From assembly GCA_002633005.1 (NCBI GenBank), contig NMRA01000043.1:501229-565228 (forward strand): a stretch of DNA of 64,000 nucleotides, given 5' to 3'. The position numbers and the translations under genes were made by a program. Shown piece after piece: positions 24,081-36,790 of the stretch. Below the pieces are notes generated by a model. That model was not told the origin of the DNA and did not search any database. It saw only the letters and a program-made list of their open reading frames with translations. The stretch's first letter is position 1, and each line of letters starts with the position of its first letter. Origin of the DNA: Phoronis australis. Lineage: Eukaryota; Phoronida; Phoronidae.

Positions 24081-25928
24081 TTTTTCCCGACTACGAGTTG
24101 ACGCCGATGCCGCTAGGAGTCAAAATGACCAACATGGTCAAGGTATACCAATCGTGATACAGAGACCTGATGCGTCGAATTTTCAGCACAATTCACACGC
24201 GACCAAAACTAGACGGGACCGCTCCCGGAGAAAGAAACTACAATCGAAGAAATGTTCGACTAAAAACAATGGCAAACCAAAGAAATCAGTCATTAAAGCC
24301 ACGATACAAGAACCAAGGTAAATTATAATTAAAAATCTATCTGACAAAAGTTATCCAGCACGTTTTAAATATGTGCCTCAAATAATTAACGCTGTCCTCT
24401 CATTTCGCCCCTTTGAACTGGTTCAAAAACGCAAAGGAACTGTAATTACTCTTAGAAAACCCATCTCATAATGTTGCTGCCCTGATAGAACCAAAGTCAC
24501 CGGCAATGTATACGCCACCCGAAATGCCTCACCTTTTTAATCCGGGTTTGTAGCCCTTCTGATTAATTGGGTAGACGAAAATTGATTACCATTTGCTGAT
24601 TGAGAGACAAAAAAATCAAGGAAAATATGCTTCGATCGTGAAATGAAACAGAACCGTGTTTTCATATAGTTATTAAAATCACGGCCGTATGAAGTGTTTT
24701 GTGAGGAAATTACGCTTTACCTACATCTCCACGTGTTCGGGCAGATTCTGTGCAAAGTTAAGACTGGTCAGGCTATAGTAACTGCTCAAGACAACTAAGA
24801 ACTTTCAGACACACAAGTTTCTCTGTAACTTGTGTCCCGCAGTGCACACACTTCAGGCAATGCCGGGTTTTTAAAACAGCACTTATTTCTCATGTTTTTC
24901 AGAAAATATCCAGCTCGGTTCTGAAAACGCACAGCTGGGCAATAATACTCACTACTTTGGTGGCACTACAAAAATACTGTTATGCGTTGTTGTTTGGGAC
25001 ACAATGCCTTATTCATAGGCGGATTTAGGGGGGGGNTAGAACCAAAGTCACCGGCAATGTATACGCCACCCGAAATGCCTCACCTTTTTAATCCGGGTTT
25101 GTAGCCCTTCTGATTAATTGGGTAGACGAAAATTGATTACCATTTGCTGATTGAGAGACAAAAAAATCAAGGAAAATATGCTTCGATCGTGAAATGAAAC
25201 AGAACCGTGTTTTCATATAGTGATTAAAATCACGGCCGTATGAAGTGTTTTGTGAGGAAATTACGCTTTACCTACATCTCCACGTGTTCGGGCAGATTCT
25301 GTGCAAAGTTAAGACTGGTCAGGCTATAGTAACTGCTCAAGACAACTAAGAACTTTCAGACACACAAGTTTCTCTGTAACTTGTGTCCCGCAGTGCACAC
25401 ACTTCAGGCAATGCCGGGTTTTTAAAACAGCACTTATTTCTCATGTTTTTCAGAAAATATCCAGCTCGGTTCTGAAAACGCACAGCTGAGCAATAATACT
25501 CACTACTTTGGTGGCACTACAAAAATACTGTTATGCGTTGTTGTTTGGGACACAATGCCTTATTTTAGCCTCAGTTTTAACAACGCAAACATGAAAGCGC
25601 AAATGTTCCAAACATTCAGAACCACTGGTAGTTTGGACACAACACCTCGTTTTCAGACATAATGGTAAATAGAGAATTGGCATATTACAAGAAATTTTGC
25701 ATTTTTTATGCAAAGAAAAAGTCAATAATTTGAACTTGGAAACACAGCGCCGAGAACTATGTACAGTCTATGCAGTCAATGTGAAAACTGGAACATGACC
25801 CTTTGCTACTCCCTGTAAAAGGGGGTGCAAGATCTCCAAAGGAAATGTCACATTTATTTAGTGTGATTTTCATTCATTGCAGATTGAAATACAACTTGCG
25901 AAGTAACAGTACGCCATCCAAGAAGTGA
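24081..25928 (+). CDS. Unrecognised basic protein, two C-terminal exons (partial gene)
   Basis: Exon A is 24081-24317 (acceptor TCCATTTCAG, donor CCAAG|GTAAAT) and exon B is 25883-25928 (acceptor TTCATTGCAG, stop TGA at 25926-25928). Exon A is open in one frame for 78 codons plus split codons at both ends; it enters needing one base and leaves with two. Exon B takes exactly that phase, giving an Arg codon at the join, and then 14 codons to the stop. The protein part is strongly basic, with TKTRRDRSRRKKLQSKKC in the middle of exon A and YNLRSNSTPSKK at the end. That suggests a nuclear or nucleic-acid-binding protein, or a furin-type processing site if it were secreted. No family is recognised. 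No ATG lies in frame, so upstream exons are missing from this call. The CpG content of exon A is high against its flanks. The intron holds the 528-bp duplication. Confidence 0.45.
24486..25564. repeat. 528-bp near-identical direct duplication around a single N
   Basis: Copy 1 is 24486-25013 and copy 2 is 25037-25564. I find only two differences (T/G in TAGT(T/G)ATTAAAATC and G/A in CAGCTG(G/A)GCAATA). Between them lie 23 bases ending in a G run and one N (25036). This fits two haplotypes or contig ends wrongly joined, although a very recent tandem duplication is possible. Confidence 0.9.
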
Positions 25929-26372
25929 ACAGCTCCTTGGAGACCTGTAGCAAGACCATGCAATGCTTCATAACAACCAATAGTAGAATGATATAATGGA
26001 ACCATTGTATTTCCTTTGGTATTTTTTAATGCCCAACACACAATAGATACACTTTGCACAAAACCCTATCACCATAGACACACATCTATGCCTGTCACCA
26101 CAACACAGGTCACTGCTGTAGTGAACCAATAATATAGGTAAAACATCACACAATATCTCTTATCCAAAGTTAAAAGAGAAATAGTTCAGAAAAACAACAC
26201 CACAAAACAATAATCTACACACAACACTACGAATTGACTAGAATATAAATTACTGAAAAATTACAATATCTAGTATTACAAAAAGCACAAAATCCACATT
26301 AAAACTGGTTAGGTAAAAATCAAATAACTGACAATTAAATTTCCCACAATCTGAATCATTTAATATTGCACA

Positions 26373-26396
26373 AATAAAAATGCATCTCCAAATAAA
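26373..26396 (+). terminator. Possible poly(A) signals of the basic-protein gene
   Basis: Two AATAAA hexamers (26373-26378 and 26391-26396) lie about 450 bp after the stop at 25928. They are plausible 3' end signals; A-rich DNA makes chance matches likely. Confidence 0.3.
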
Positions 26397-27282
26397 ACAT
26401 AAAACACATCAACCACTTCAGAAGAAACAACAAAAACTGGACACAGGTTGTAATATTTTTTCTGTACCTTCATTGTTTCATTATCCCAATTTTGATACTT
26501 ATACATTATTCCTGGTCATTAAAGTTAACTTGATTAATTCAAATTCAAGAAAACAGTACCACTACCAGGAAATTTCTTCCTGTTTTTAAACAAATCATTT
26601 TGAGAACTAACTAAAAATATGAACAGAAATGATGGGGCTTGATTTTTTCTTAAAAAATGTGTTTAAGCAGAACTATGCTTTCAATAGTTAATGCTGAAAC
26701 TGCTGTATAAGGATAACCAGAAATAATCTTTTGAAAACACAAACAATTATTTGAAAACCACAGTTTTGGTTCATGTTTTGGTGTGAAACCCTTGGATCAA
26801 AAAGTCATGAAATACTTCTTAGCAGACAGATGAAGTGGTGCTGCTAACTTGGATTTAAAGTTCATGAATTTCACTTGGCCTCATCAGTACGGCTGTGTGG
26901 AACTTCAACTTCCCTAACATTGTGTCATGTTACAGATAAAGCGCGAGTCAATGATTCACAATTTCCTGTTAAAACTTGTAAATGAAACATTCAGTGACTG
27001 AAAGGTGGCACTAAATGAGTGTGAACACAAAATATCATGTTTCATCATTTCTGATCATCTTCTAATGCAAATAAGCTGAGAGTCACACCCTGTATACCGT
27101 AATTCATTTTAAGAATTGGCAGCAAATTGTTAGAATACTGGTTACACCTTTCAATTAGATTATTTGAAGTAAATAGAAATGATTTCTGTTGACCTGAGCT
27201 TTTAACCACGGCCAGCACATCAATATAAAAATAGATGGCAACAATTTCAATAAAACGTTTCACTACCTAGAGTACAGCAAGA

Positions 27283-30200
27283 CTAGACCAAATGCAAGTG
27301 GTTTTTCTCAGGAATTCCAAAGTCCTTCTTGTGGTCTTCAAACAACTTCTTCAAAGCCTCCACATACTTAGAATGCAGTTCGTCGATCTGTTCCTGAGTT
27401 GGGTCTACTATCTTTGCCACATCAATTGGAGAACCAACTGAAACAAACAAAGCAGGGTAAATTTGTAGCCTAGTCAAATTTTGTCATTTATATTTTCCCC
27501 ACTAAGCAAGGCAATAGGTGACTTGACAACTCACTACACAGTTAGTACGGACTAATGAAAAATGTGTCCTTTTGTTATAATCAGGATGGAAGAAGAGAAA
27601 GTAAGGGGTTTACCAGCTTTGGGCATTTATCAGATAAGGATCTCGCAACAGTGGAATGCATGAAATTCAACTGCGAGGACTGTTCTTTCACTCATGGCAT
27701 CTAAGCAAACTGGAAACTCTTCATTCTAAAAACTGAATGCGTTTGACTTTAACAGTTACTCGTGACACCTAGTACTTCACAGGGGACACAAGCAATGCAA
27801 ACTGTTGATATGCACCCACCGTGTGCATCGCATACAGCACTGACAGAAGAGATGGTCTTTGTCAGCAATACTCTCCTCAATATGACCGCACCTCCCATCT
27901 TTCATCATGATTCTTGAAAAAGTTTGGATGATGGTGAGGCAGATGACAAAGAACACAATAACAATAGAAAGACCACTAAGGAGTACTGCATAGGTCAAAT
28001 CCATCTGAACCAGGGCAGGTGCTGTTTTGTACGTGAAGTAACTTACTTGGCAAATTTCATGAACATCCACCAAGGAACTTGGTAGATATCTAAGCAAACG
28101 CAGAGAAAAACAAGATTATTAATAAAAGACGCCACAGTACAGCAATTCTTCAATTATTTAGCTTACTATACAGATGATAAGTGAGATTTATATTTTTCAA
28201 AATTTCTCCACAAAAATAAAGGTTAAGAAGATTAAGAAAATTTTTATCTATTACTAGTATGCTTTATACTGTGCAGATGTTGATAAAACAACTTTTGCAG
28301 AACTTGCCATTACTTGCAGCTAATAATCAGCCTTTGAGAAATAGAAAATGATAATTTTGACAATAGTTTTGGTGCGAATTAAGTGGAGAATTACTGTACT
28401 AGTCAAATTTGTCCCAAAATCAATGTCAGTTGTACTCTCTTCATAAAAACACATGCCAAATTTCACGAAGATCCATCAAAGAGACCATACTGAACAAAAG
28501 GCAAAAATATAAATTACCACAAAAGGGCGCCACTGCAGTTGGCTCTGTTCAAAAAGCATCGTTAGCCACGTACTTCCCAGTATGAACACATATGCCAATT
28601 TAATGATCCTTAGAATGCTTTGGCGGATAGAAAGGCAAACTCAAAAGCAGCAGAAACAACCACTAGGTGGTGCAGGATCATAGATTGAATTCGAAAACAA
28701 GATGGCAGCATTATTTCCTTAACAGACATTTACTTAACAAGTTTCATGAAAATCTTTCAAAGAACTGCAAAGATACAGAGATAAACATAAAAAACTAAAA
28801 TTGGCACTTGGAGGCACACTGGTAAATGGAGTCATCTGACAATTGGCTCATGTTATCCCATTCATGATAGGAACATGCCTGCAAAACTTCACAGACATCC
28901 ATCATGGGGTTACTTGGAGATACAGCAACACACGCTGAACAGGGATGACAGCATAATGCACCAACATGTATGTAATGTAGATGCATAAAAATCATGTGTC
29001 TGCGTGTGAATGTGTATGAGTATTTGCATATGTGTAGTGTACCAGCAGTTACGTAACAATAGATGTAGGCAGTTGGCATGTAATTGTGTGGGAGTCGGCC
29101 ACATTGATCAGTTTAGAATAGACACATTGTATATACAGTAACATCGTTTTTTGTTGATTTCAATACATGACATACCGATGATATAAGGTACAACAAAAGT
29201 ATTTCAATCTGATTTATGGCAGCATACTGTAAGATGACATTCAGATAAGGCTGTGATCATGTTTACTCACCAACTGTGTTGACTGCTCTTCGGAAAGGCA
29301 GCAAACCAAACGTGTAGTTGAATACTCCGCGCCCATGAAAGAAAGGAGGTGAAAACCCAAGGTAGTTGGTCAAAGCATCTTGAATTTTACGCACCACAGA
29401 GCCTTTTGGATTCTTAACTTGTGTGAACATTTCGTTCTCACCAAAACTGAACACAGGAACAAGACACGCGCTATAAAGACAATAAAATTCATACTTCAAA
29501 ATGAGATACATACAAGTCACAGGAAGTTTTCTGGGGTGAAATCACTATAAATTTTGAACTGTTTTTAATGGACAAGTGGGAAAAAGTTAAGTGGCTCATG
29601 GAAAGGAACTGGTGACAACTGGAGTAACGGGGACATTTTGGGCGTGGACAGGGTAACTAGTCCGCATGGTGCTGGATGAGAAAATAATTGTTTTATTACC
29701 CCGTTTGGGTTTTGAATAGCCCAGTCTAAAATGGGAATTTAATGTGACTAGCAAATAAATGCGTAACAAAGCTAAATGCCAAAGTCCCGTTCACTACAGG
29801 CTTACCCAACAACAACGTTCACTAGCGCAACTTGCTCCACTTTAATTGGAGCGTCCACACATACGCACATATCCGATAACTAGCACAAGACAGAAGTTGT
29901 CGCTCTGTGCATGACAATAAACAACTGATGTGAATACAGCACAAAACACATGTTTGTATGTAACAGCAGCTGGTAATTACTTCTACCTTGCCCCAGACAA
30001 TTAGAAGCGGCGCAAGTTACCTTAGAATAAATTACCCTACTTTGATAAAATGGAGTAAGTTACCACAAGTGGGGTAAGTTGCATTAGTTTAAGTAACGTC
30101 CAGACAGCCCTCAAACCTAGCGATAACTCGTTTAAGAGTAACTTCTCCTAGGGTAAGTCTGAGTGTGGGCAGCACTTATAAACATTTGCTCCTTCCAAAG

Positions 30201-31460
30201 CTCTGGCTCCCAATAATTTCCATTTTTAGACGGGTCTGAAACAAAGCAAACAAACTGAATTCATTCTTAATTTTCAATGTCTAAATGAAAGAGGAACTTC
30301 ATTAAAGCAACACAAAGATGTTTGATGCCAGAACACACCCATTTTGCAGTGCTATTTTTACGAATCCCTTTCTTGTCAATAGGTTCAAACTGTAACTGCC
30401 AGGTCGTGCTTCTAGTGCCTCTATAGCTCCGCCCACCACCAGTACAAGAGCTTGTCCTGGTTGCTCCATATTCAATAACCACCGCATGCTGTCCTTTGTT
30501 GCACTGCATGCCCCTAATAATGGATAGAAGAACACATAATCAGACCTCCTTGCAAAGGAAAGAGGATAAAGAAAGAGAAGAGAATTTGTCTCAAGCACAG
30601 TAACAGTTAAAGGATTTTTATAAAAGTGGGAAAAACGTGTTTGCTTCTTAAAATGTGAACATTTAAAAGACAGAAAATTTTTTTTGTATGTAATTTCAAC
30701 ATTAAACAGTTAGGAATTAAAGTAGCCATTGCAATGCACTGGCACCACTACAAAACAACAAATCGCACTTACAGTCAAACTGCCAATATGATGAGTCATA
30801 ATGTTCACTCTCTCAAAAAACCCTGAGCCAACTATAAGACAGGAAATTGGATTTTGATTCAGTATAGTCAATTTGGTACTTCAGTTACAGCCGTGAAAGT
30901 TTAAAGAAAGTCTCAAGAGATTCAGTGTCACACCGCTTGGCTTTTGACTGGATAAGTTATTAGGTATTACCTGTAGTCATGAAGTACTCTCTGTGGTAGG
31001 GAAACTGAAACTGTCCAGCTAAGGTGAGCAAATGTGGTTTAATACCAGGGTACACCTTGCTAAAGTCGGTTCCTTCAGTGGCAAAATTCAAAAAAGCACC
31101 GGCACTCATTATACCATGAGGATGGAAGCCCAGAATGTAATTCTTTGTTGGATCGAGATCGGCTGTTTTTACAAGACGCACAGGAAAATAGTCTCTGAAG
31201 TACTTCCACACTTTCCAGTTGCGTGTCCAGTTCCATTGACGACTGCCTTGTTCAGGAGTCTTACGATCGTACAAGTACCAAACCAAGTACAAAAGTGTTA
31301 TCCAATAGTACCTTGTGAACAGAAGAAATAGGGAGAAGAAGAGACAGCCGAAGCCAAGGAACAGAAAACTTAAGACCCACTGCAAGACAGCTAGTGTTTG
31401 CAGTCTTCTTTCCAAAGGAATTATCAATGGTGCAAACTCAATACCTAGAAACTTTGTCAT
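27283..31460 (-). CDS. MOGAT2-like: 2-acylglycerol O-acyltransferase (MGAT2-like, DGAT2 family), four coding exons
   Basis: The enzyme joins 2-monoacylglycerol and acyl-CoA to form diacylglycerol in the ER membrane, a step of triglyceride resynthesis. Coding exons on the minus strand are 31460-30971, 30513-30339, 29470-29271 and 27437-27283 (stop TAG). All joins are GT-AG and keep frame, giving 339 aa against about 334-335 in human MGATs. The N-terminus has EFAPL, then ERRLQTLAVLQWVLSF, close to MGAT2. A hydrophobic hairpin spans about 24-65. YFP is at 91-93 and the catalytic-type HPHG at 113-116. The RKGFVKIAL, SFGENE and FHGRGVF blocks follow, then TVVGSPIDV across the last junction. An acceptor at 31470 just before the ATG means the 5' UTR is spliced. 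Human DGAT2 is longer with a different N-terminus, so an MGAT is more likely, but DGAT activity cannot be excluded. Confidence 0.93.
27777..28960 (-). repeat. Degenerate copies of the CTAGTGGC repeat family in MGAT intron 3
   Basis: Several diverged units carry forms of the reverse-complement landmarks of the 46.5-49.1 kb array: GCAAATTTCATGAACATCCA, CCAAATTTCACGAAGATCCATC, CCACTAGGTGGTGCA and GCAAAACTTCACAGACATCC. They appear about every 120-350 bp inside intron 3. Open frames here are by-products of the repeat. Confidence 0.6.
29790..30180. other. Possible non-autonomous element in MGAT intron 2
   Basis: A patch rich in GTAAGTTAC/GTAACTT-like words in both orientations stands out from the AT-rich intron around it. 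It might be a degraded inverted-repeat element; ends were not found. Confidence 0.2.
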
Positions 31461-31469
31461 GACGTTTAT

Positions 31470-34400
31470 CTGAAAAGAGAAAAAATGGACTCTAAATGAA
31501 ATTAAATTTGAATATCGAGTGAATAAGGAAAAATTGAGAAAGGTGAGTGATGCCTAATACAGTGTTATTCAGTTCTAATTTATCCATTAGGGGAGAATGC
31601 CAAATGCAATTAAAAACTTGGAAGTGGGTGGGCATTGACTGATAGGGATGGTCTTTCAGATTGACCTGGTCATACTAACCAGGAAAAAGTGACCAGTATT
31701 TGCTTTACCAGTTCTTCCATCTGTAACAGCTTCATCATATCTTTACATTCTATTAAATTTCATAGTTTGCTATTCTATAGACAAAAAGGCTTTTGTAAGC
31801 TATTGACATTTAATCTGTAAAGTTGAATGAGATTTGACATTTAAAAACTGGCCGATTACTGTATTGTTGATGAAGTGCCCAGGCACTTATTTGCCATTCA
31901 ACTTTAAGATTCCTGGTTATAAAAGACATGGCACTTTTATTGGAGCTTGTTCTACAACTGTCTAATAGGACGGAAAATTTTGCTACCAGTATTGTTATCA
32001 GTAGATCTTCTTTAACATAGTTGAAAGCCACCTATAACAGGTAGGATACCGAGAGGTAATGTAACATCAAGCACCGACACTATTCAGGTGAATGGAAACC
32101 AATTCAAAGATTCTATATTGTTATAAACTGGCAGAAACACAACAGGGGGAGCAGTGAAGCTGTTATGTAACTTGCCTCAGGGAAAATGCTAAAAGCAACA
32201 TGTTATGAAAAGTAAAACAAATTTATTGTTTAAAAATGTTTTTAATCAAAGATAAAACTACCGTAAATACTCTGAAGAAAACTAAAAAAATGCCAAATGT
32301 AAGGTTATAGGCAAGTCTATGTACTTGGCCAAATATCCTTAAAATATAAGGGATTTTAACTTTGTAAAAGTATCAATGTTTTCTGAAAGTTGTACGCTTG
32401 TAGAATTTGAGTTTTGACTTTTTACCAATCTGCAATTAATTGGGTCACATCATGTCTTCTTAGTAATTTTAACAAAAAAGAAAATTCCATTGATAGCAAA
32501 ACAGATGTATCAATAGCATGACCAAATTTTGTTTTATAAAAATGTTAAAGATGAAATCTCAAAAATGCTGCCACAGTTCTTTCAATGATGATTTCAGTTT
32601 GGGTTTTTTATAAAATCATTTCATATTTTTGGGTAGCCCCTCAAGCAAAAGTGGAAATTTTTAAAACAATTACTGACAGAGTTTTAGAGAACAGCGCATA
32701 AACCATATTATCTGAAATCTTCAAATAATTCAAAATCTAATTTGTCACTGAGATATGATGTTCGGACATTTTCCTAGGGTCTTACATACCCTTATGAAGC
32801 TCAACATAAACCTCAAAAGGCCAGACATGCCCTTAATGACAACCTAATAGTTTCATCTGATAACACTACTTGGCAGATATAACAACACCAGTAGATATCA
32901 AGCATTTAAATAGATTCAGATTGTCTATGAAAGAGAGCCTTGCCATTGCAGATCTGAATGCTAGGGCTTCGTTGAATGGCAACCTGGGGTTGGTTGAGCT
33001 TACCCCTTGGGGATAGCTTTGACCTTTGCATGTGACTGCTTTACACGTGAGTTTTGGTTTAGTTGAACGTTTGTGGTGGTTGGATATATTCCTTGAGAAT
33101 GGTCAAGTGATTTTCATCGAAACGTTAGACATGTATATATGTTAATACATAATATTGACAACAATTGTGCTGAGTTTTCTAAAGTTAAACTAAATAAAAA
33201 CCCAACTCCAAGGCAAAGTACTTAAGTTTTCCAATTTCATAATTCCGATGCAAGCCAACTAAAAATAACATTCTAACAAAAAGGACAGATTACAGGAAGA
33301 TATTTTTTCCTAAGACAGTCCTAGACTAGAATAGCTTGCCGGGCTAAACTACATCGGGCCCCTTCTCTTGACATTTTTGTCAACAACGTATCTGCCTTTC
33401 TGAAATAACATAGTCGGGTGCCTCCATTTGGGTGACTTTACCAGAAGTAGGAGGTTCTGAGTGTGTGATAACATCTAGCTTCTTTGTTAACTGCCAAGCA
33501 CACTCTTTTGTATGTTATGACAACAAGCAGGCCACTTATCTACCAGGCTTATTACAGACGACGGGTGAACACAGTCAAACTCAGAGTGAATTGGTGCATT
33601 CGGAAAGAATAGATTGTCGTACCTTCGCTTGCAGTTGGGTGATTTTGGCGACTCAAAAACTAAACATGATCGCCATTTGACAAAAATTTCAGAAATACTA
33701 TTGGTTTATGTTCAAATATGTTATAATTTAACTTTTTATTTTTAACAGCACAGCCCACTCAGGGTAGACACTATCTTGGAGACTAGAACAAATGCCAGAA
33801 TGGACTTAATCAGTCGTGTAAGATATTGACTACAGGGGTAAACTTCCAACTTGTTGTTGGGCTATAGAATCGAACAAGTTGGGAGCAACAGGAAAACGCC
33901 GTAATGAACCCGCTTACTGTCTAACCCCATACTCTAATAGTCTAATAGACCTAGCTATTTTAACTGATCTCTGAAGTGACAACCACTGTTTTTTGTTATG
34001 CAGTGATATAATACTCTGGAGACAGTTTGGTCACTTGAACCAAGAAGAAGTAAACTGTTCGTAATACGCCACTGTCCCCGGTGAAACTGTGTCTGTGGCC
34101 AGGTGGCAGAACACTGGCACTGCCACTGGCACTGGAGACTGGACACTGAGCAGTCAACATTGCAACAGCACTGATACGGAACCTGATAACAGATACTTGA
34201 CATATAAACCACGAAATACTACGCTTCCAAATGATGCTTGTTCTCTTGAAAAACAAGTTGTCCAGAAGAGAGTGGCTCACCACTGAATTTTAGCCCAGGC
34301 ACTGACCTTGAGGGTTTTATCAACAAGTTGATCAAGTTCAAAGTGCGCGGTGAATAGTAAATTGCACTTCCAGTAGTAAAGAGTAGTAAAACGGAAATGG

Positions 34401-35826
34401 ATAACCATATTAAGAACTGAGACAAAAGTTCAATTAAATGGGACGTTCAGTTGATTGTACGACTATTTTGGTGTGTCACCCAGTTTTACCCGACTAAGAG
34501 ATTACCGATTGCTCTCAAAAAGAATGTAAAAACGAACGCCTCTATCGTACATAATCACTCAACACGATGATGTTTACATGCGCTTTACAAAGTAGTAACG
34601 GTGAAGCAATGCTTTTAATGGACAAAAGGGAGCTTTTTCGGCAAAAAATACCCTGTTATTTAATAATATATACTTACAGAGGTATTTGATAGTTGGAAAG
34701 CTTCAGATGTTATTTATAGATAAATGGGTGATTCAGGTCATCTGCCCAAGTATAAATGGGCTAGCAAAGTAGTTCTCCATTTGGAAAAGGCAAAATGGCT
34801 GCCTTCGCCGTGGGTTGACCCTTGAGCTTTATAGTTCCTTGCTTACCATATAGCTAAACTATTCGTCACTGTTTTATCACAGAAAATTTTTGATGTTTTT
34901 GCACCCTCCGATTCATCAAATTCTTTTTAAAGTTATTCTGATAGTCTATAAATTATTGTGTTCAAATCTGCACTTCCTGAATTGCGGTTTTGATAAAAAT
35001 CGGTCACACACCTGCCGAATTTTGTTGTCAGTGCAAATCGCCTAATCTCTTTGTGTCATGAAAAGCTGACATTATCTTCATCCAAGGTGAGTGGTGTGTT
35101 TAGAGCCTGAGTTGATTTCCTGTCAGTATGTTTCAATCTATTTGCTTTGAAGTTGATTGAAAATGAAAATCAATTTCTTGGTCAACTTCACAAGTTCGGG
35201 TTCACTCGGACCAACTTTCCAGTCCAAGTAAAATATCTACCCTTGTTTCGACATTGCTGGATACGGTGGTTCCTGGTTTAGAAAAACCGGTTTCATCCAT
35301 GAAGTAATGGACTTTATATGAATTCGGTAACTGCCTGGTTCTCTAAATGGGGTGTGCAATATGCCCTCAACAAGTTTGCACTGTTTTGATCAATTAACAG
35401 ATCAAAGTGAACAAATTCAATGTTGTCTGATTTTTACTGTATTTCAAATCAGATGCTGAATTTATTAGTGTTTATTATAGATAAACTATTAAGTAAACTA
35501 GCAATATTCAACAGTGTCACTAAATGAGAAAACAGGAAGACAATAACAACTCTGATTTCCAGGTTTGTGGTTTTATGTGTGACTAAGTCATCAATGATGA
35601 CTCGTTGGAGATAATCTTGCATTCTAACTGTCTAAATTATAAAGGGACGAGAACCAGTTGCTTCTGAATTACGGCTGTTATTCTGTGGAACATGACTGGT
35701 TCTCAGTATCTTCCCTGTCATTGTACATGGCAAATATGTAGGATTTCTTATTGGAATCTCTTAGGAACTTTTTCTAATAAAAGCCCTCTTGAAGTGTCTG
35801 AGACTGCAAACGTTGAAATATAAGTC
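31470..35826. other. Region upstream of the MGAT gene, no gene recognised
   Basis: It should contain the MGAT promoter and first non-coding exon, but neither can be placed by eye. One minus-strand stretch (34416-34307) has exon-like features: acceptor TTGTCTCAG, 36 open codons with a hydrophobic start, and donor TCAAG|GTCAGT. It cannot join the MGAT ATG exon in frame. The rest is AT-rich with scattered stops. Confidence 0.4.
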
Positions 35827-36790
35827 CCTTTCATACCGACTTAACTATGGGAGGAGCGTCGACGTAAACTGACGTTAAATGAACTGTTCATACCAGCTTC
35901 GGTAGTTTACGAACATCAAGGTTAGTGGTAGGCAGGCCTTTATGCAGCGTAGGTCCTGGGCGTCCAAATGGACGCCCTAGCACTAATCTGGAGGCCCTGG
36001 CAAGGATGCCCAATGTATCATTTGGACACCCACTGTCAATAGGAACCTTTCAAGTTTGGAATCATACATTGTAATGAATACTAGGAAGGCTCACAGTGGG
36101 GGCTCTTTTGTCAAAGCAGGAAGAAATATACAATGCATATACAAAATATATGCATTGTTGCTATTTTGACACTTGATTGACAGCATTGTAAAAGTCTTGG
36201 TCTTCACATTTTTTTTAGTAAAAATGCTCACCATAGAAGGCTGTTTTATAAACTTAGATGTAAAAACCTTGATCTGTGCATTTTTTTGTAAAAAAAATCT
36301 GTGTGTTTGGGGGTATTGCTGGGGGTGGGGGGGTTACACGTCGGAATCTTGGACGCCCTGGAATATTGGGAACCCCATTTTGGACACCCTATTTTCAAAA
36401 TCATGGATAAAGGCCTGGTGGTAGGTGACGCTGTTGTCATCTAAGTAATCGCAAGGCAGCGCTGATGCATCACGTGCATGCTAACAATTGTTTAATCTTA
36501 CAATTCACGTCAATCTTATTTCTAATTCCATTGGTGATTATTCGAGCAAAATATGAGCAAAAATTAGCGACGACATTGCCCTTTAATTGTTAGCGATAAC
36601 AGTGGCCCCTGGGGATAACTTCGATAGGACCGAAGTTGACCATTCATTGTGCACCACAGCTGAACAATGCTCCTCTGTTAAATCCACCTGTTTATTGTGA
36701 AGTTAACTGGCACTGTTAACTTCGATCCAGGACCGAAGTTAACCATTCAAACTAACCGCAACTCCCCCAAAACATCGACACGTCAACTTT
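35827..36790. mobile_element. Non-autonomous DNA transposon (family 1, copy A), interrupted
   Basis: It starts with CCCTTTCATACCGACTTAAC and ends with CATCGACACGTCAAC, as in the copy at 53829-54293. It shares blocks such as GAACATC, TGACGCTGT, TTCGAT(C/T)CAGGACCG(A/G)AGTTAA and CAACTCCCC. It is split by the nested 485-bp element at 35933-36417. The outermost 3' inverted repeat is lost. Confidence 0.75.
35933..36417. mobile_element. hAT-like non-autonomous element with 8-bp target duplication
   Basis: It begins CAGGCCTTTATGCA and ends with TGGATAAAGGCCTG, giving 12-bp inverted repeats (CAGGCCTTTATN). The flanks carry the exact 8-bp duplication GTGGTAGG (35925-35932 and 36418-36425). An 8-bp duplication with CAG-type ends fits the hAT superfamily. 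There is no transposase inside; the interior holds TGGACGCC/GGACACCC-type repeats. Confidence 0.8.

Noticed and set aside
24081-24317. Assigning the basic exon to PDGF/VEGF or another growth factor because of its RRDRSRRKK stretch
   Set aside because: There is no cystine-knot or other supporting motif; a basic run alone is not enough.
27777-28097. Minus-strand frame in MGAT intron 3 with a hydrophobic helix
   Set aside because: It coincides with repeat-family landmarks and has no junction support; the MGAT protein is complete without it.
34307-34416. Minus-strand exon-like stretch with hydrophobic start and splice-like borders
   Set aside because: It cannot join the MGAT exon in frame (an immediate stop arises) and has no homology I recognise; kept only as a note in the regional entry.
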